From positions 16,776-80,775 of the forward strand of contig JANJXG010000003.1 of NCBI GenBank assembly GCA_024709145.1: 64,000 nt of DNA. Direction: 5' to 3'. This DNA is from Bacteroidales bacterium (GTDB lineage Bacteria; Bacteroidota; Bacteroidia; Bacteroidales; F082). A model generated the notes under the pieces. That model searched no databases. It was given only the letters and a program-made list of their open reading frames with translations, and had not been told where the DNA came from. The position numbers and the translations under genes were made by a program. Shown piece by piece: positions 52,329 to 61,237 of this stretch (position 1 is the stretch's first letter; each line of letters starts with the position of its first letter).

Positions 52329-55001
52329 ATGAAGTGTAAATTCTCTTTTCTGTTTATTTTGCTTTGCTTTTTTTGTTTTAACAAGGCCATTTCTCAAATC
52401 TACAAGAATGCTTCCATTCCAGATAGCATCAGAATAGAGGATTTAATCTCGCGGATGACGGATGAAGAAAAGTTCAGACAACTCTTTATGATACCGGGTG
52501 ATCCTTTTCACGATACACTGTTATACCGTGCCGGATTATTTGGATTTCAAGTGAATACACAGTCAAAGGACATGGAAGCTGCTGGTCAGCTTCTGAATCG
52601 GGATGGTGGTAATTCGGCTTCCGAAACGGCTGAAATGATCAACAGAATTCAGCGTTTCTTTCTCAATGACAGCAGATTGGGAATTCCGGTTATTCCTTTC
52701 GATGAAGCCCTTCATGGCTTGGTGAGAAAGGGTGCAACTTCATTTCCACAGGCGATTGGGTTGGCTGCCAGCTGGAATACAAACTTAATGCATTCTGTGG
52801 GATTGGCCATTGCCCTTGAATGCAAAACCAGGGGCATTAGGCAGGTGCTTTCGCCGGTAGTAAATGTGGCCACAGATGTAAGGTGGGGACGTACTGAAGA
52901 AACCTATGGGGAAGACCCCTTTCTGGTTTCTGAAATGGCAGTAGCTTTTATCACTGCATTTGAGCAAAACGGGCTTATTGCCACACCCAAACATTTTGTG
53001 GCCAATGTGGGCGATGGTGGTCGCGACAGCTATCCTGTTCACTTCAGTGAAAGGTATATGCGCGAATTGCATTTTCCGCCTTTCGAAGCAAGCATCCGGC
53101 GGGCCGGAGCCCGTTCGGTGATGACAGCCTATAACAGTTATGATGGGCTACCTGCCACCGCCAATGAATATTTACTTAATCAGATTTTAAAACAAGAATG
53201 GGGTTTTGGAGGCTTTGTGATTTCTGACGCCGGAGCTACAGGAGGTGCCAATGTGCTGCATTATACAGCTGCAGATTATGCCGATGCCACTGAAAAAAGT
53301 TTGTCGAGTGGGTTGGATGTCATTTTTCAAACAGATATTGACCATGAAGTCTTGTTTAAACCACCTTTTCTTGATCAAAGTTTGGATAGTAGTGTGGTGG
53401 ATGCAGCCGTACGCAGGGTGCTGAAAGCAAAGTTTGAATTAGGCCTTTTCGATAATCCTTATGTTGACCCGGAGAAGGCTGCTAAGGAAAACGGCAAGGC
53501 CGAGCATCGCGAACTGGCCCGGACTGCAGCTCTGGAATCTATTGTTTTATTGAAAAATGATCATCAGTTGTTACCCATTGGTAATACGGTGAAAAAAATC
53601 GCCTTGCTTGGTCCTGAAATGGCTGGTACAAGTTTGGGTGGTTATAGCGGGCCCGGAAATCAACTTATTGACATATTGGGTGGTATGCGAAAAATGGCGG
53701 GTGATAGCATTCAAATGGTCTACTCGCCTGCCTGCCTGCGAACTGAGCAGGCCTTCGTGACGATTCCGGCTGCCAACTTATTCCATGATGTGGGGCACGG
53801 ACGAGAGCCTGGCTTGTGGGGAGCTTATTTTGCTCAGCTTGAACCAAAAGGTAAACCTGCATTCGAAAGGGCTGATGCCGTGGTTGATTTTCGTTGGACC
53901 TTGTTTTCGCCGGATCCCGATTTGCTCGGGAGTGCCGGATATAGTGTTGAATGGCGGGGTTATGTGGTTTCGGATACAAGTGGATTGTTTCATCTTGCAG
54001 TGGATGGCAACGATGGCTTTATGCTTTGGCTGAATGATAGTCTGGTGATTGATAATCAAATACCAAGAGGAAGGTCGTTTTTGAAAGTCCCCTTCAGATT
54101 TGAAGCAGGTAAAGCTGTCGGAATCAGAATTACTTTTAGTGAGCCCAGGGGAAATGCATGGTTCAGACTTCTTTGGGATCAAAATGGGATTGTGACAGAT
54201 CAGCATACCTTTGATGAAGCACTCAACTTGGCTGCAAACAGCGACCTTGTTGTGATTGCTACTGGCATTACCGAAGGTGAGTTTCAGGATCGTGCCCGGC
54301 TGAGTCTTCCCGGCCGACAGGAAGAGCTTATTCAGAAGGTTGCTGCAACCGGTAAACCTGTGGTGATTTTATTGGTGGGCGGCAGTGCTGTTACCATGGA
54401 AAACTGGCTTGATGAGGTGGAGGCTGTGCTTGCGGTTTGGTATCCAGGTGAAGCCGGCGGCGAAGCAATTGCGTCGGTTTTGTTTGGACAATACAATCCG
54501 GCCGGCCGATTGCCGGTCACGTTTCCACGTTTTGAAGGGCAGTTACCATTGGTTTATAACCATAAACCCACCGGAAGAGGCGATGATTATGTTGATATGA
54601 GTGGGCAGCCACTTTTCCCTTTTGGCTTTGGGCTGAGTTATACACAGTTCACATACAGTGATTTAAAGATATCATCAGAGAAAATGCAGATGGCAGACAG
54701 TGTCATGTTGAGTTTCACTGTAAAAAACACAGGCAAGTGTTTCGGCGATGAAGTAGTTCAGCTTTATATTCGGGATGAGCTTGCATCAGTGGCAAGACCT
54801 GTGATTGAGCTGAAAGGTTTCCAACGGATTCATTTGCAACCCGGTGAAAGCAGAGAAGTCAGGTTTGAGATTCTTCCTGAAATGCTTGAAATGCTTGATG
54901 AGAAATTGACACGACTTGTCGAACCAGGAATTTTTACCCTGATGGTCGGTGCATCTTCGAGAGACATCAGGTTAAGGGGTTTGTTGGAAGTAATCGAATA
55001 A
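52329..55001 (+). CDS. GH3 beta-glycosidase with inserted PA14 domain
   Basis: This 890-residue secreted enzyme has an N-terminal signal peptide (FLFILLCFFCFNKAIS) and the three-part GH3 architecture. The first domain has FDEALHGLVRKGATSFPQAI, RWGRTEETYGEDPFL, KHFVANVGDGGRDSYPVHF and the nucleophile region FVISDAGATGG, with Asp300 as the likely nucleophile. The second domain is interrupted by a PA14 lectin-like insert at about residues 494-617 (GLWGAYFAQ to WFRLLWD). A fibronectin III-like domain ends the protein (VKNTGKCFGDEVVQLYI). It has no T9SS tail, so it is probably periplasmic. Substrate is beta-glucoside or beta-xyloside. Confidence 0.94.
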   Translation: MKCKFSFLFILLCFFCFNKAISQIYKNASIPDSIRIEDLISRMTDEEKFRQLFMIPGDPFHDTLLYRAGLFGFQVNTQSKDMEAAGQLLNRDGGNSASETAEMINRIQRFFLNDSRLGIPVIPFDEALHGLVRKGATSFPQAIGLAASWNTNLMHSVGLAIALECKTRGIRQVLSPVVNVATDVRWGRTEETYGEDPFLVSEMAVAFITAFEQNGLIATPKHFVANVGDGGRDSYPVHFSERYMRELHFPPFEASIRRAGARSVMTAYNSYDGLPATANEYLLNQILKQEWGFGGFVISDAGATGGANVLHYTAADYADATEKSLSSGLDVIFQTDIDHEVLFKPPFLDQSLDSSVVDAAVRRVLKAKFELGLFDNPYVDPEKAAKENGKAEHRELARTAALESIVLLKNDHQLLPIGNTVKKIALLGPEMAGTSLGGYSGPGNQLIDILGGMRKMAGDSIQMVYSPACLRTEQAFVTIPAANLFHDVGHGREPGLWGAYFAQLEPKGKPAFERADAVVDFRWTLFSPDPDLLGSAGYSVEWRGYVVSDTSGLFHLAVDGNDGFMLWLNDSLVIDNQIPRGRSFLKVPFRFEAGKAVGIRITFSEPRGNAWFRLLWDQNGIVTDQHTFDEALNLAANSDLVVIATGITEGEFQDRARLSLPGRQEELIQKVAATGKPVVILLVGGSAVTMENWLDEVEAVLAVWYPGEAGGEAIASVLFGQYNPAGRLPVTFPRFEGQLPLVYNHKPTGRGDDYVDMSGQPLFPFGFGLSYTQFTYSDLKISSEKMQMADSVMLSFTVKNTGKCFGDEVVQLYIRDELASVARPVIELKGFQRIHLQPGESREVRFEILPEMLEMLDEKLTRLVEPGIFTLMVGASSRDIRLRGLLEVIE

Positions 55002-55286
55002 CAGGCGGTTACTTTCTCAATCAGCTTGATTCTCAACATGCATTTATTAGTGCGTCCCAGCTTAAAGAATGTTATTATACCGGATTGAATTGGTTTTGAT
55101 TGTCTTCTTTTTTCGGAAAATGCTCACCTTGGCTGAGGTTGACAATTCAAAGTAAAAAATGAGAAATATGATGTTTATTCTTAAAAAAAGTATATTCTGG
55201 AATGTCAATTTTGCTGATGAAAATCCCTAATCAATAACATTTGCATCAGTATTTTTCATAAAATTGTAGCAGCTAAATACAACCCA

Positions 55287-56459
55287 ATGCTAAACCTGAT
55301 TCTTTTTGGTCCACCCGGTGCCGGCAAAGGTACTCAGTCCGATTTGCTGATGTCGCGCTACCACCTCTATTACCTTTCTACTGGTGATGCACTTCGGCGT
55401 GAAATAAAAATCGGAAGCACGCTGGGTCTGAAAGCCAGGTCGATTATTGAAGCAGGCGGGCTTGTCGACGATGAAATCATCGTACAGATTATTGGCAATG
55501 CGCTCACAGGAAGCGAATCATCGGATGGTTGGCTCTTCGATGGGTTTCCACGGACTTATGTTCAGGCTTATATGCTGGATGGTCTTTTCACCAGATTGCA
55601 TACCTCCCTAAACAGGATTTTTATTCTCGAAGTGCCTGACGATGAATGTGTGAAACGATTGCTGCAAAGGGCCACAGAACAGGGCAGGAGCGATGACAAT
55701 GAGGCGGTTATCCAGCGAAGACTTCAGGAATATCACCAAAAAACTTTGCCTTTGCTTGAGTTTTATGGCGAAGCCGGAATCCTCACCCGTATCAATGGTT
55801 TGGGTACCACCGAAGAGGTCTTTGATCGCATCAACCAACAGATCAGTGAAGATTTGAAGCAGCGGACAGCCAATGTGATTCTGTTTGGTTACCCGGGTTC
55901 GGGAAGGGCAACACAGGCTTCCAGACTTGCCGCTGATTTCAATCTTACGATTGTGTCAACAGGTGAGTTGCTTCAGCAAGAAGTCAGAGCGGCTGGCAGT
56001 CTGGCCGCAGAAGTGGCGCCTTTGCTCGAAAAAGGATTGCTCGTTCCGGATGAAATCGTGATCAGACTGATAGAGAAAAAACTAAAACAAACCGAAGGCC
56101 TGGGAAGGGGATACATTTTTAAGGGATATCCACGTACATTGGTTCAGGCCTATATTCTCGATGGTCTTCTTCGCAAGCAAGGTAGCAGCGTAAGTTGTGT
56201 GATCAATCTGAAAGTGCCTGTATTTGAGCTGATCAGACGGTTGGATGCCCGTTCGCGGACAACTTCAAGTATGCCTTACGATAGCAGTGCTGCCACCATA
56301 GTGGCAAGGCTTCAGGAGCATGAAGAGCGCACAGAGCCGGTGCTGGATTATTATGCATCACGACAACAAGTGATCAGCCTGGATGCCAAAGCTGCTCCCA
56401 ATCTGGTTTATGAAGCTGTTAAAGATCAGGTTTCAAAGGCTATTCGTAGTCTCAGGTAG
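55287..56459 (+). CDS. adk: Tandem adenylate kinase with degenerate second domain
   Basis: This 390-residue protein holds two short-type adenylate kinase domains. Domain one (about 1-190) has an intact P-loop (FGPPGAGKGTQ, Lys14), the AMP site STGDALRRE (Arg37), GFPRT (87-91) and LID features QGRSDDNEAVIQRRLQEY. Domain two (about 196-390) keeps the fold but has GYPGSGRATQ (Lys to Arg207), STGELLQQE (Asp to Glu227, Arg to Gln230) and a changed LID; GYPRT (280-284) is kept. The second half therefore looks weakly active or inactive and may be regulatory. Usual Adk is 190 residues. Whether a separate housekeeping adk exists elsewhere is unknown. Confidence 0.88.
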   Translation: MLNLILFGPPGAGKGTQSDLLMSRYHLYYLSTGDALRREIKIGSTLGLKARSIIEAGGLVDDEIIVQIIGNALTGSESSDGWLFDGFPRTYVQAYMLDGLFTRLHTSLNRIFILEVPDDECVKRLLQRATEQGRSDDNEAVIQRRLQEYHQKTLPLLEFYGEAGILTRINGLGTTEEVFDRINQQISEDLKQRTANVILFGYPGSGRATQASRLAADFNLTIVSTGELLQQEVRAAGSLAAEVAPLLEKGLLVPDEIVIRLIEKKLKQTEGLGRGYIFKGYPRTLVQAYILDGLLRKQGSSVSCVINLKVPVFELIRRLDARSRTTSSMPYDSSAATIVARLQEHEERTEPVLDYYASRQQVISLDAKAAPNLVYEAVKDQVSKAIRSLR

Positions 56460-56535
56460 CCACTCAACTTTGTTTTTTAGTTCGTTTATTAATTCAAACT
56501 ATAAGTTTAGTTATCTTTACCTCTAAATTAACCAT

Positions 56536-57804
56536 GTGACATTCAAATCATTTTCAGTCTTTTTTGTGTTCATGGCCATATGGCTGAGTCATCCACTTGC
56601 AGCGCAAGAGGTTAAAATGTCGGAAAGGCTGAAGCAGGATTCAGCTTTTCAATCGTTTCTCAAAGCCAGAGAGCAGGAAGCGCTGACCCGGCAGGCTGAC
56701 TGGCTTAAACTTATTGAGGTGCTTGATCCTGATACACTGAAAGTTCTCGAAGCTGAAAAGATGAAACTGAACCAACTGCCCGATCTTAGCCGCTTCACAA
56801 GGCTAAGGTCGCTTCGGCTCACTCAAAATGAACTCAAGCATCTGCCCGCATCTCTTTTTAAACCTGACAGTCTCGAAAGCATCTATCTTGACCAAAATAA
56901 ACTTTCAAAGCTTCGTTTTCCGGCAAATCCATCAGTAAAGGTACTCACACTTCATGACAACCAGTTGAAGCGCTTTCCGCGTGATATCAGGAAATTAAAA
57001 AACCTGAAAATACTTGATCTGGAGCGAAATCAGATAAAAAGGATTCCACGTTTCTTAATACGGATGGATAGCCTCACGGAGTTGAACCTCAATTTCAACC
57101 AGCTCAGGCTGAATAAATGGTCGTTTAAGCGGTTGTCAAAGATTAAGAAACTTTCGATCGGCGGGAACAAACTAAGCCAATTACCCGGGAATATTGACAA
57201 GCTGGAGGCGGTGACCAATTTAAACCTGGGTAAAAATCAGCTTAAAAGTCTGCCGATATCGGTTAATGAACTCCGAAATCTGAAACAGATTGTATGTTAC
57301 AGCAATGATTTTTCACATTTTCCTGATCAGCTCACAACGATTCAGTCTCTCGTTGAAATTGATTTCTACTATAACAACCTTTCAGCCATTCCGGCAAGTA
57401 TCGGCAAGCTGTCTTCACTTAAACGACTCTTTCTTTCGTTCAACAAAATTAAAGAACTTCCTGATTCTCTTGCCGCTTGCATCAACCTCGAATATCTATA
57501 TGTACACAACAACCGCCTCAGGGTGTTTCCTGACTGGCTGGCACAACATCAGAAATTGCAGCGGCTGGGCCTGAGTAAAAATAGTATCATCAATTTGCCT
57601 GACCTTTCTGCCATGAAGGCTCTCACCGATCTCGATTTACAGTCGAACCAGATTGACAGGTTCCCCTGGGAGCTGTTCGAGAGTCAGGAGATAAAGCTTA
57701 TCTTGCTGAAGGATAATCATTTCAGATTGACTCAGGCTGAACGCAGCGAACTAATGTCAATGGAAAAACAGTTTCAATTGCAGGGCATTACCCTGGTGTA
57801 TTGA
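56536..57804 (+). CDS. Secreted leucine-rich repeat protein
   Basis: This 422-residue protein has a signal peptide (SVFFVFMAIWLSHPLAAQ) and about 13 leucine-rich repeats of 22-24 residues from about residue 70 to 415, for example LRSLRLTQNELKHLPASLF, LKILDLERNQIKRIPRFL and LEYLYVHNNRLRVFPDWL. Such proteins bind other proteins or glycans. The start is GTG at 56536; the overlapping ATG at 56534 runs straight into TGA. No sorting domain is present, so it is probably periplasmic. Confidence 0.86.
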   Translation: MTFKSFSVFFVFMAIWLSHPLAAQEVKMSERLKQDSAFQSFLKAREQEALTRQADWLKLIEVLDPDTLKVLEAEKMKLNQLPDLSRFTRLRSLRLTQNELKHLPASLFKPDSLESIYLDQNKLSKLRFPANPSVKVLTLHDNQLKRFPRDIRKLKNLKILDLERNQIKRIPRFLIRMDSLTELNLNFNQLRLNKWSFKRLSKIKKLSIGGNKLSQLPGNIDKLEAVTNLNLGKNQLKSLPISVNELRNLKQIVCYSNDFSHFPDQLTTIQSLVEIDFYYNNLSAIPASIGKLSSLKRLFLSFNKIKELPDSLAACINLEYLYVHNNRLRVFPDWLAQHQKLQRLGLSKNSIINLPDLSAMKALTDLDLQSNQIDRFPWELFESQEIKLILLKDNHFRLTQAERSELMSMEKQFQLQGITLVY

Positions 57805-57837
57805 AATCGGGTGATTTTCCGGGCTTTTGAAGAAAGC

Positions 57838-58368
57838 TCAGAGCTCGAGTATCATATCATAATTCAGCCCGTTGTAGTGAAATTCACCAAGCAAGTGATA
57901 TTGATGCTTTTGGTAGAAGCGAACAGCCGGGATATTGCTTGCTTGTACGCCACCCCAGAGAATGATCCGCTTAAAACCGAGATTTTTAATTTCCTTTACA
58001 ACAAATTGATGAATCAGTGTGCCTATTCCACGACTTTGCCATTCGTCGGCAACTGAAGGTGCCAGGGTACAATCCGTTGGATCTAGACTGATTCCATAAG
58101 ATTGCAACCGTGGTTGGTCGTGTTCAAGGCTGCCTTTTTGGACAATTGAATAGGCGATCACTTCATTTTCGGGCTGTAGCATGGCAACAAAAAGCATCAC
58201 TTTTTCGGAGCTCAGAAGGCTGCCGAGGGTTGCTTCATCGAAAGCATGAGGCGCGAAGCGTTTTTTTGTCGCATCACTAAGCATACTCAGATAGTTAGCG
58301 ATCTGCCTGATGTCAGTCAACTTCGCCTGCCTGATCCTCACTTTATCGTCTGGAATATTCATGTTCAT
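57838..58368 (-). CDS. GNAT-family acetyltransferase
   Basis: This 176-residue N-acetyltransferase has the acetyl-CoA motif region VADEWQSRGIGTLIHQFVV, followed by GFKRIILWGGVQASNIPAVR and FYQKHQYHLLGEF, the usual GNAT ending. The acceptor is unknown. It lies 22 bp downstream of the PLP decarboxylase gene on the same strand, so it may acetylate the amine made there; this is a testable idea only. Confidence 0.88.
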   Translation of the reverse strand: MNMNIPDDKVRIRQAKLTDIRQIANYLSMLSDATKKRFAPHAFDEATLGSLLSSEKVMLFVAMLQPENEVIAYSIVQKGSLEHDQPRLQSYGISLDPTDCTLAPSVADEWQSRGIGTLIHQFVVKEIKNLGFKRIILWGGVQASNIPAVRFYQKHQYHLLGEFHYNGLNYDMILEL

Positions 58369-58390
58369 AAGGTCCGTATTTTGATGTTTG

Positions 58391-59692
58391 TCAGCTCCAG
58401 AATTGTATCAGATCGAAAGGTTCTTCCCTTTTTTTTAAAAGTTCAAATTGCATTTCATCTCCTTCATAACCAATTACTTTTGGCATTTGACGGCTGTTGT
58501 AACGCGACCACATGCTCAGGGTATAGGCGCCTGCATCGTGGATTATAATATAATCGCCGGCCTCAATTTCCGGAAGGTAAAGGTCGCGGGCAATCACATC
58601 GCCTGAAAAGCAAAGCGGGCCGGCAATCAGGCTTGGACTGGCAGCTCTGCCGGTTTTTAGCCTTCCTTTGCTGTCGGTTACAGAAATCACATGGTGCCAG
58701 TCTGAGGGATGATAGCATTCGCGCAGGAAAAGGTCGGCACCTACATGAATAATAACAATGGTGTAACCGATTTCGCGTTTTACATACTCTACCCGGCTGG
58801 CAACCCATCCTGCCGGTGCATGGATGTGTCTGCCAAATTCAGTGATCAGATTAAAACTGCCATCGAAAAGCGCCGGAACTTCTCTCCTCAAATTTTCAGC
58901 ATAGCCTTCGAAGGAAATCCAATTGGCAGATTGATAGTAATTTACAGCTAATCCGCCACCGATGTCTATTGAATGTATGCGTTTACTTAGTCCTTTCTGA
59001 TGGAGCCGATTGTTAAGCTCGACTGCAAACTCAACCACTTTTTTAATTCCTTCGGTGAGCAGTGGAAGGGGGCATCCCTGCGATCCGATGTGAACGTGCA
59101 AGGTTCGCAACCAATCATACCGAAAGACTGCTTCCTGCAAGGCTTCCTTGTGGTCGCGAAGTGGAATGCCAAATTTTGAAACATCGCCCGCCACACTGGT
59201 AATGCTGATGGTTCCGGAACCAACCTGTGGATTGATTCTGACGCCAACCTCCCCATGATTACCTTTACTGGCGATAATACCTGCTATTCTGTCTAGTTCT
59301 GCAAATGAATCTGCATTCAGGCGAAATCCGTGCGCGAGCGCAAATTCCAGTTCTGCCATGGTCTTGGCTGGTGAATCAAAAACAATTTTTTCCGGATCAA
59401 AGCCTGCTGCCACAGCAAGATGCAGCTCAGGAAAGCTTGCTACTTCAAGCCCAACTCCAAAAGCGGGTAGTTTCTTTATGACCGCCAATATTGGATTTGC
59501 TTTCAGAGCAATAGCATGAAGCGCCGACGCGGGAAAGCTGGTTTGAAGCTGCGAGATACCAAGCTTTAGAAAACCGATGTCGTAGAAAATGAAGCTGTTG
59601 TCGCCGGAATCATGCAAGCCTGACTGACTCAAAAAATTCGCTAATACCTTGCTGCACCGTTGGGGCGAAAGAAAATTGTTGTCCATTGTCAT
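58391..59692 (-). CDS. LysA-like PLP-dependent decarboxylase
   Basis: This 433-residue enzyme has the fold-type III (alanine racemase-like) barrel. The PLP lysine is in HAIALKANP (about residue 49), HVHIGSQG and IDIGGGLAVNY follow, and DAGAYTLSMWSRYNSRQ is in the C-terminal domain. The usual catalytic motif CESxD reads CFSGD here, and the EPGR motif reads EFGR. These changes suggest a substrate other than meso-diaminopimelate; ornithine-, carboxynorspermidine- and lysine-type enzymes are possible. It is the first gene of a pair with a GNAT acetyltransferase. Confidence 0.86.
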   Translation of the reverse strand: MTMDNNFLSPQRCSKVLANFLSQSGLHDSGDNSFIFYDIGFLKLGISQLQTSFPASALHAIALKANPILAVIKKLPAFGVGLEVASFPELHLAVAAGFDPEKIVFDSPAKTMAELEFALAHGFRLNADSFAELDRIAGIIASKGNHGEVGVRINPQVGSGTISITSVAGDVSKFGIPLRDHKEALQEAVFRYDWLRTLHVHIGSQGCPLPLLTEGIKKVVEFAVELNNRLHQKGLSKRIHSIDIGGGLAVNYYQSANWISFEGYAENLRREVPALFDGSFNLITEFGRHIHAPAGWVASRVEYVKREIGYTIVIIHVGADLFLRECYHPSDWHHVISVTDSKGRLKTGRAASPSLIAGPLCFSGDVIARDLYLPEIEAGDYIIIHDAGAYTLSMWSRYNSRQMPKVIGYEGDEMQFELLKKREEPFDLIQFWS

Positions 59693-59728
59693 TGACGTTT
59701 AATGGAGGCAGGTTTATTTTTTCTTTCG

Positions 59729-59759
59729 CGAAGTTAGTTCAATTCCAATGGTCAACAAA
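59729..59759 (-). promoter_or_regulatory. Promoter of the PLP decarboxylase gene
   Basis: On the minus strand TTTG (59756-59759), a 19-bp spacer and TAACTTCG (59729-59736) match the consensus with one change in the -7 box (TTCG for TTTG). It is 36 bp from the start codon. Confidence 0.5.
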
Positions 59760-59851
59760 GGGGTCGGATGAAAGAAATCGACTTCAGCCTGGCTAAATGT
59801 CGTGAGGTTTTGTTTTCTGTTGTCAGGGCCTGGTGATGAACATACTTGTGA

Positions 59852-61072
59852 TTACCGCATCATTCTGGCTTTGGGTTTGTAACGCTGCTGATTGACAGGT
59901 CTTTTCTTTTCGGTCACAGGTGGTTTGGGTGAAGGCGGACTCACGAGACTAGGAAAGGGATGGGCTTCGATCACAGGGACTTTAATCCCGATGAGTCTTT
60001 CAATGGCACGGAGCTCATCGCGCTCTTCTGAGTCGCAAAAAGCGATAGCAGTTCCTGCGTTTCCGGCTCTTCCTGTTCGGCCGATACGGTGAACGTAGGT
60101 TTCGGGTACATCCGGCAGGTCGTAGTTAAACACATGGGTGAGCTCGTCGATGTCAATACCTCTTGCAGCAATGTCAGTGGCTACTAAAATACGCAGATTA
60201 CCGTTTTTGAAATTGTTAAGGGCAGCCTGGCGGGCATTCTGACTCTTGTTGCCATGGATAGCGGCAGCTTGAATATTGGCTCTGAGCAGCAGTTTCACTA
60301 CTTTGTCGGCACCATGTTTTGTGCGGGTAAATACAAGGGCATTGCGGATGTCTTCCTGTTCCAACAGGTGAATGAGAAGACCCGGCTTATCATTTTTGTT
60401 GGTGTGATAAAGGCTCTGTTCAATTTTTTCAACTGTTGTACTCGGAGGTGTTACTTCAACTTTTGCAGGGTGTACAAGAAGGGCATTGGCAAGTTTTTGG
60501 ATTTCAGGAGCCATGGTGGCCGAAAAAAACAGGGTTTGCCGTTTGGCAGGGAGGTGGGTCATCACTTTCTTTACATCGTGAATGAAGCCCATGTCTAGCA
60601 TACGATCGGCTTCGTCGAGAACAAAAATACCCAGGCTGCGCAAATCGATATAGCCTTGTCCGATGAGATCAAGCAGCCGGCCGGGTGTTGCAATCAGTAC
60701 ATCCACCCCCTTTCGCAGGGCATTGGTTTGATGGAGTTGCGACACGCCGCCAAAGATAACAGTATGTCTTACCGGAGTAAATCTGCCATAGGCGGCAAAA
60801 CTTTCATCGATTTGAATGGCCAGTTCACGGGTGGGTGTGAGCACCAAAACCTTGATGCCGCTCCTTTGTTGCTTGTGTTGTTGCAAGAGCTGGATAATCG
60901 GGATGGCAAATGCAGCTGTTTTTCCGGTGCCTGTCTGCGCACAGCCTTGCAGGTCGCGGCCTTCAAGGATATAGGGTATGGCTTGTTGCTGGATAGGGGT
61001 TGGGATGGTATATCCCTCTGCTGTCAATGCTTTCATGACAGGCTCAATGAGATTCAGATTTTTAAATGACAT
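59852..61072 (-). CDS. DEAD-box RNA helicase (RhlE-like)
   Basis: This 406-residue ATP-dependent RNA helicase has all core motifs: Q motif region ([11 protein letters not shown]), Walker [30 protein letters not shown] in [17 protein letters not shown], and the C-terminal domain motifs ARGIDI and [11 protein letters not shown] short basic tail ([18 protein letters not shown]) fits RhlE-type enzymes. It probably acts in ribosome assembly or RNA turnover. The likely promoter is about 115 bp upstream, leaving a long leader. Confidence 0.94.
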   Translation of the reverse strand: MSFKNLNLIEPVMKALTAEGYTIPTPIQQQAIPYILEGRDLQGCAQTGTGKTAAFAIPIIQLLQQHKQQRSGIKVLVLTPTRELAIQIDESFAAYGRFTPVRHTVIFGGVSQLHQTNALRKGVDVLIATPGRLLDLIGQGYIDLRSLGIFVLDEADRMLDMGFIHDVKKVMTHLPAKRQTLFFSATMAPEIQKLANALLVHPAKVEVTPPSTTVEKIEQSLYHTNKNDKPGLLIHLLEQEDIRNALVFTRTKHGADKVVKLLLRANIQAAAIHGNKSQNARQAALNNFKNGNLRILVATDIAARGIDIDELTHVFNYDLPDVPETYVHRIGRTGRAGNAGTAIAFCDSEERDELRAIERLIGIKVPVIEAHPFPSLVSPPSPKPPVTEKKRPVNQQRYKPKARMMR

Positions 61073-61145
61073 TAAAATGCGTGTAAATGTAGCCGGAAAA
61101 GACGTTGCATATTCTGCGCCGGCAAAAAGGAAAGATTCATAGGTG

Positions 61146-61193
61146 ACGGCTTACAACTTGCCGTTTTTTAATTCTTAAGATGGGGCAAAGATA
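61146..61193 (-). promoter_or_regulatory. Putative promoter and leader hairpin of the helicase gene
   Basis: On the minus strand TATCTTTG (61186-61193) matches the -7 box. The predicted leader of about 107 nt holds a hairpin ACGGC / GCCGT (61146-61150 with 61160-61164), just 5' of which is a run of A on the minus strand. No -33 TTTG is found at the right distance. Confidence 0.38.
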
Positions 61194-61237
61194 CACTTTT
61201 TCTTCCACGTGGTGATTTGCATTCATCGGACAGCCTT

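Noticed and set aside
52329..55001. T9SS sorting domain on the GH3 enzyme
   Set aside because: The protein ends with the GH3 fibronectin-like domain; no PNP-type sorting motif or trailing beta domain is seen.
55002..55286. Hidden small gene in the 285-bp gap before the tandem adenylate kinase
   Set aside because: No frame with a convincing start and protein-like composition was seen, and no clear promoter or terminator; the nearest promoter-like site has a three-base spacer (TA-ACA-TTTG).
61146..61169. Plus-strand intrinsic terminator (ACGGC/GCCGT followed by TTTTTT)
   Set aside because: No plus-strand gene ends here; the element falls in the leader of the minus-strand helicase, so a leader hairpin is the more economical reading.
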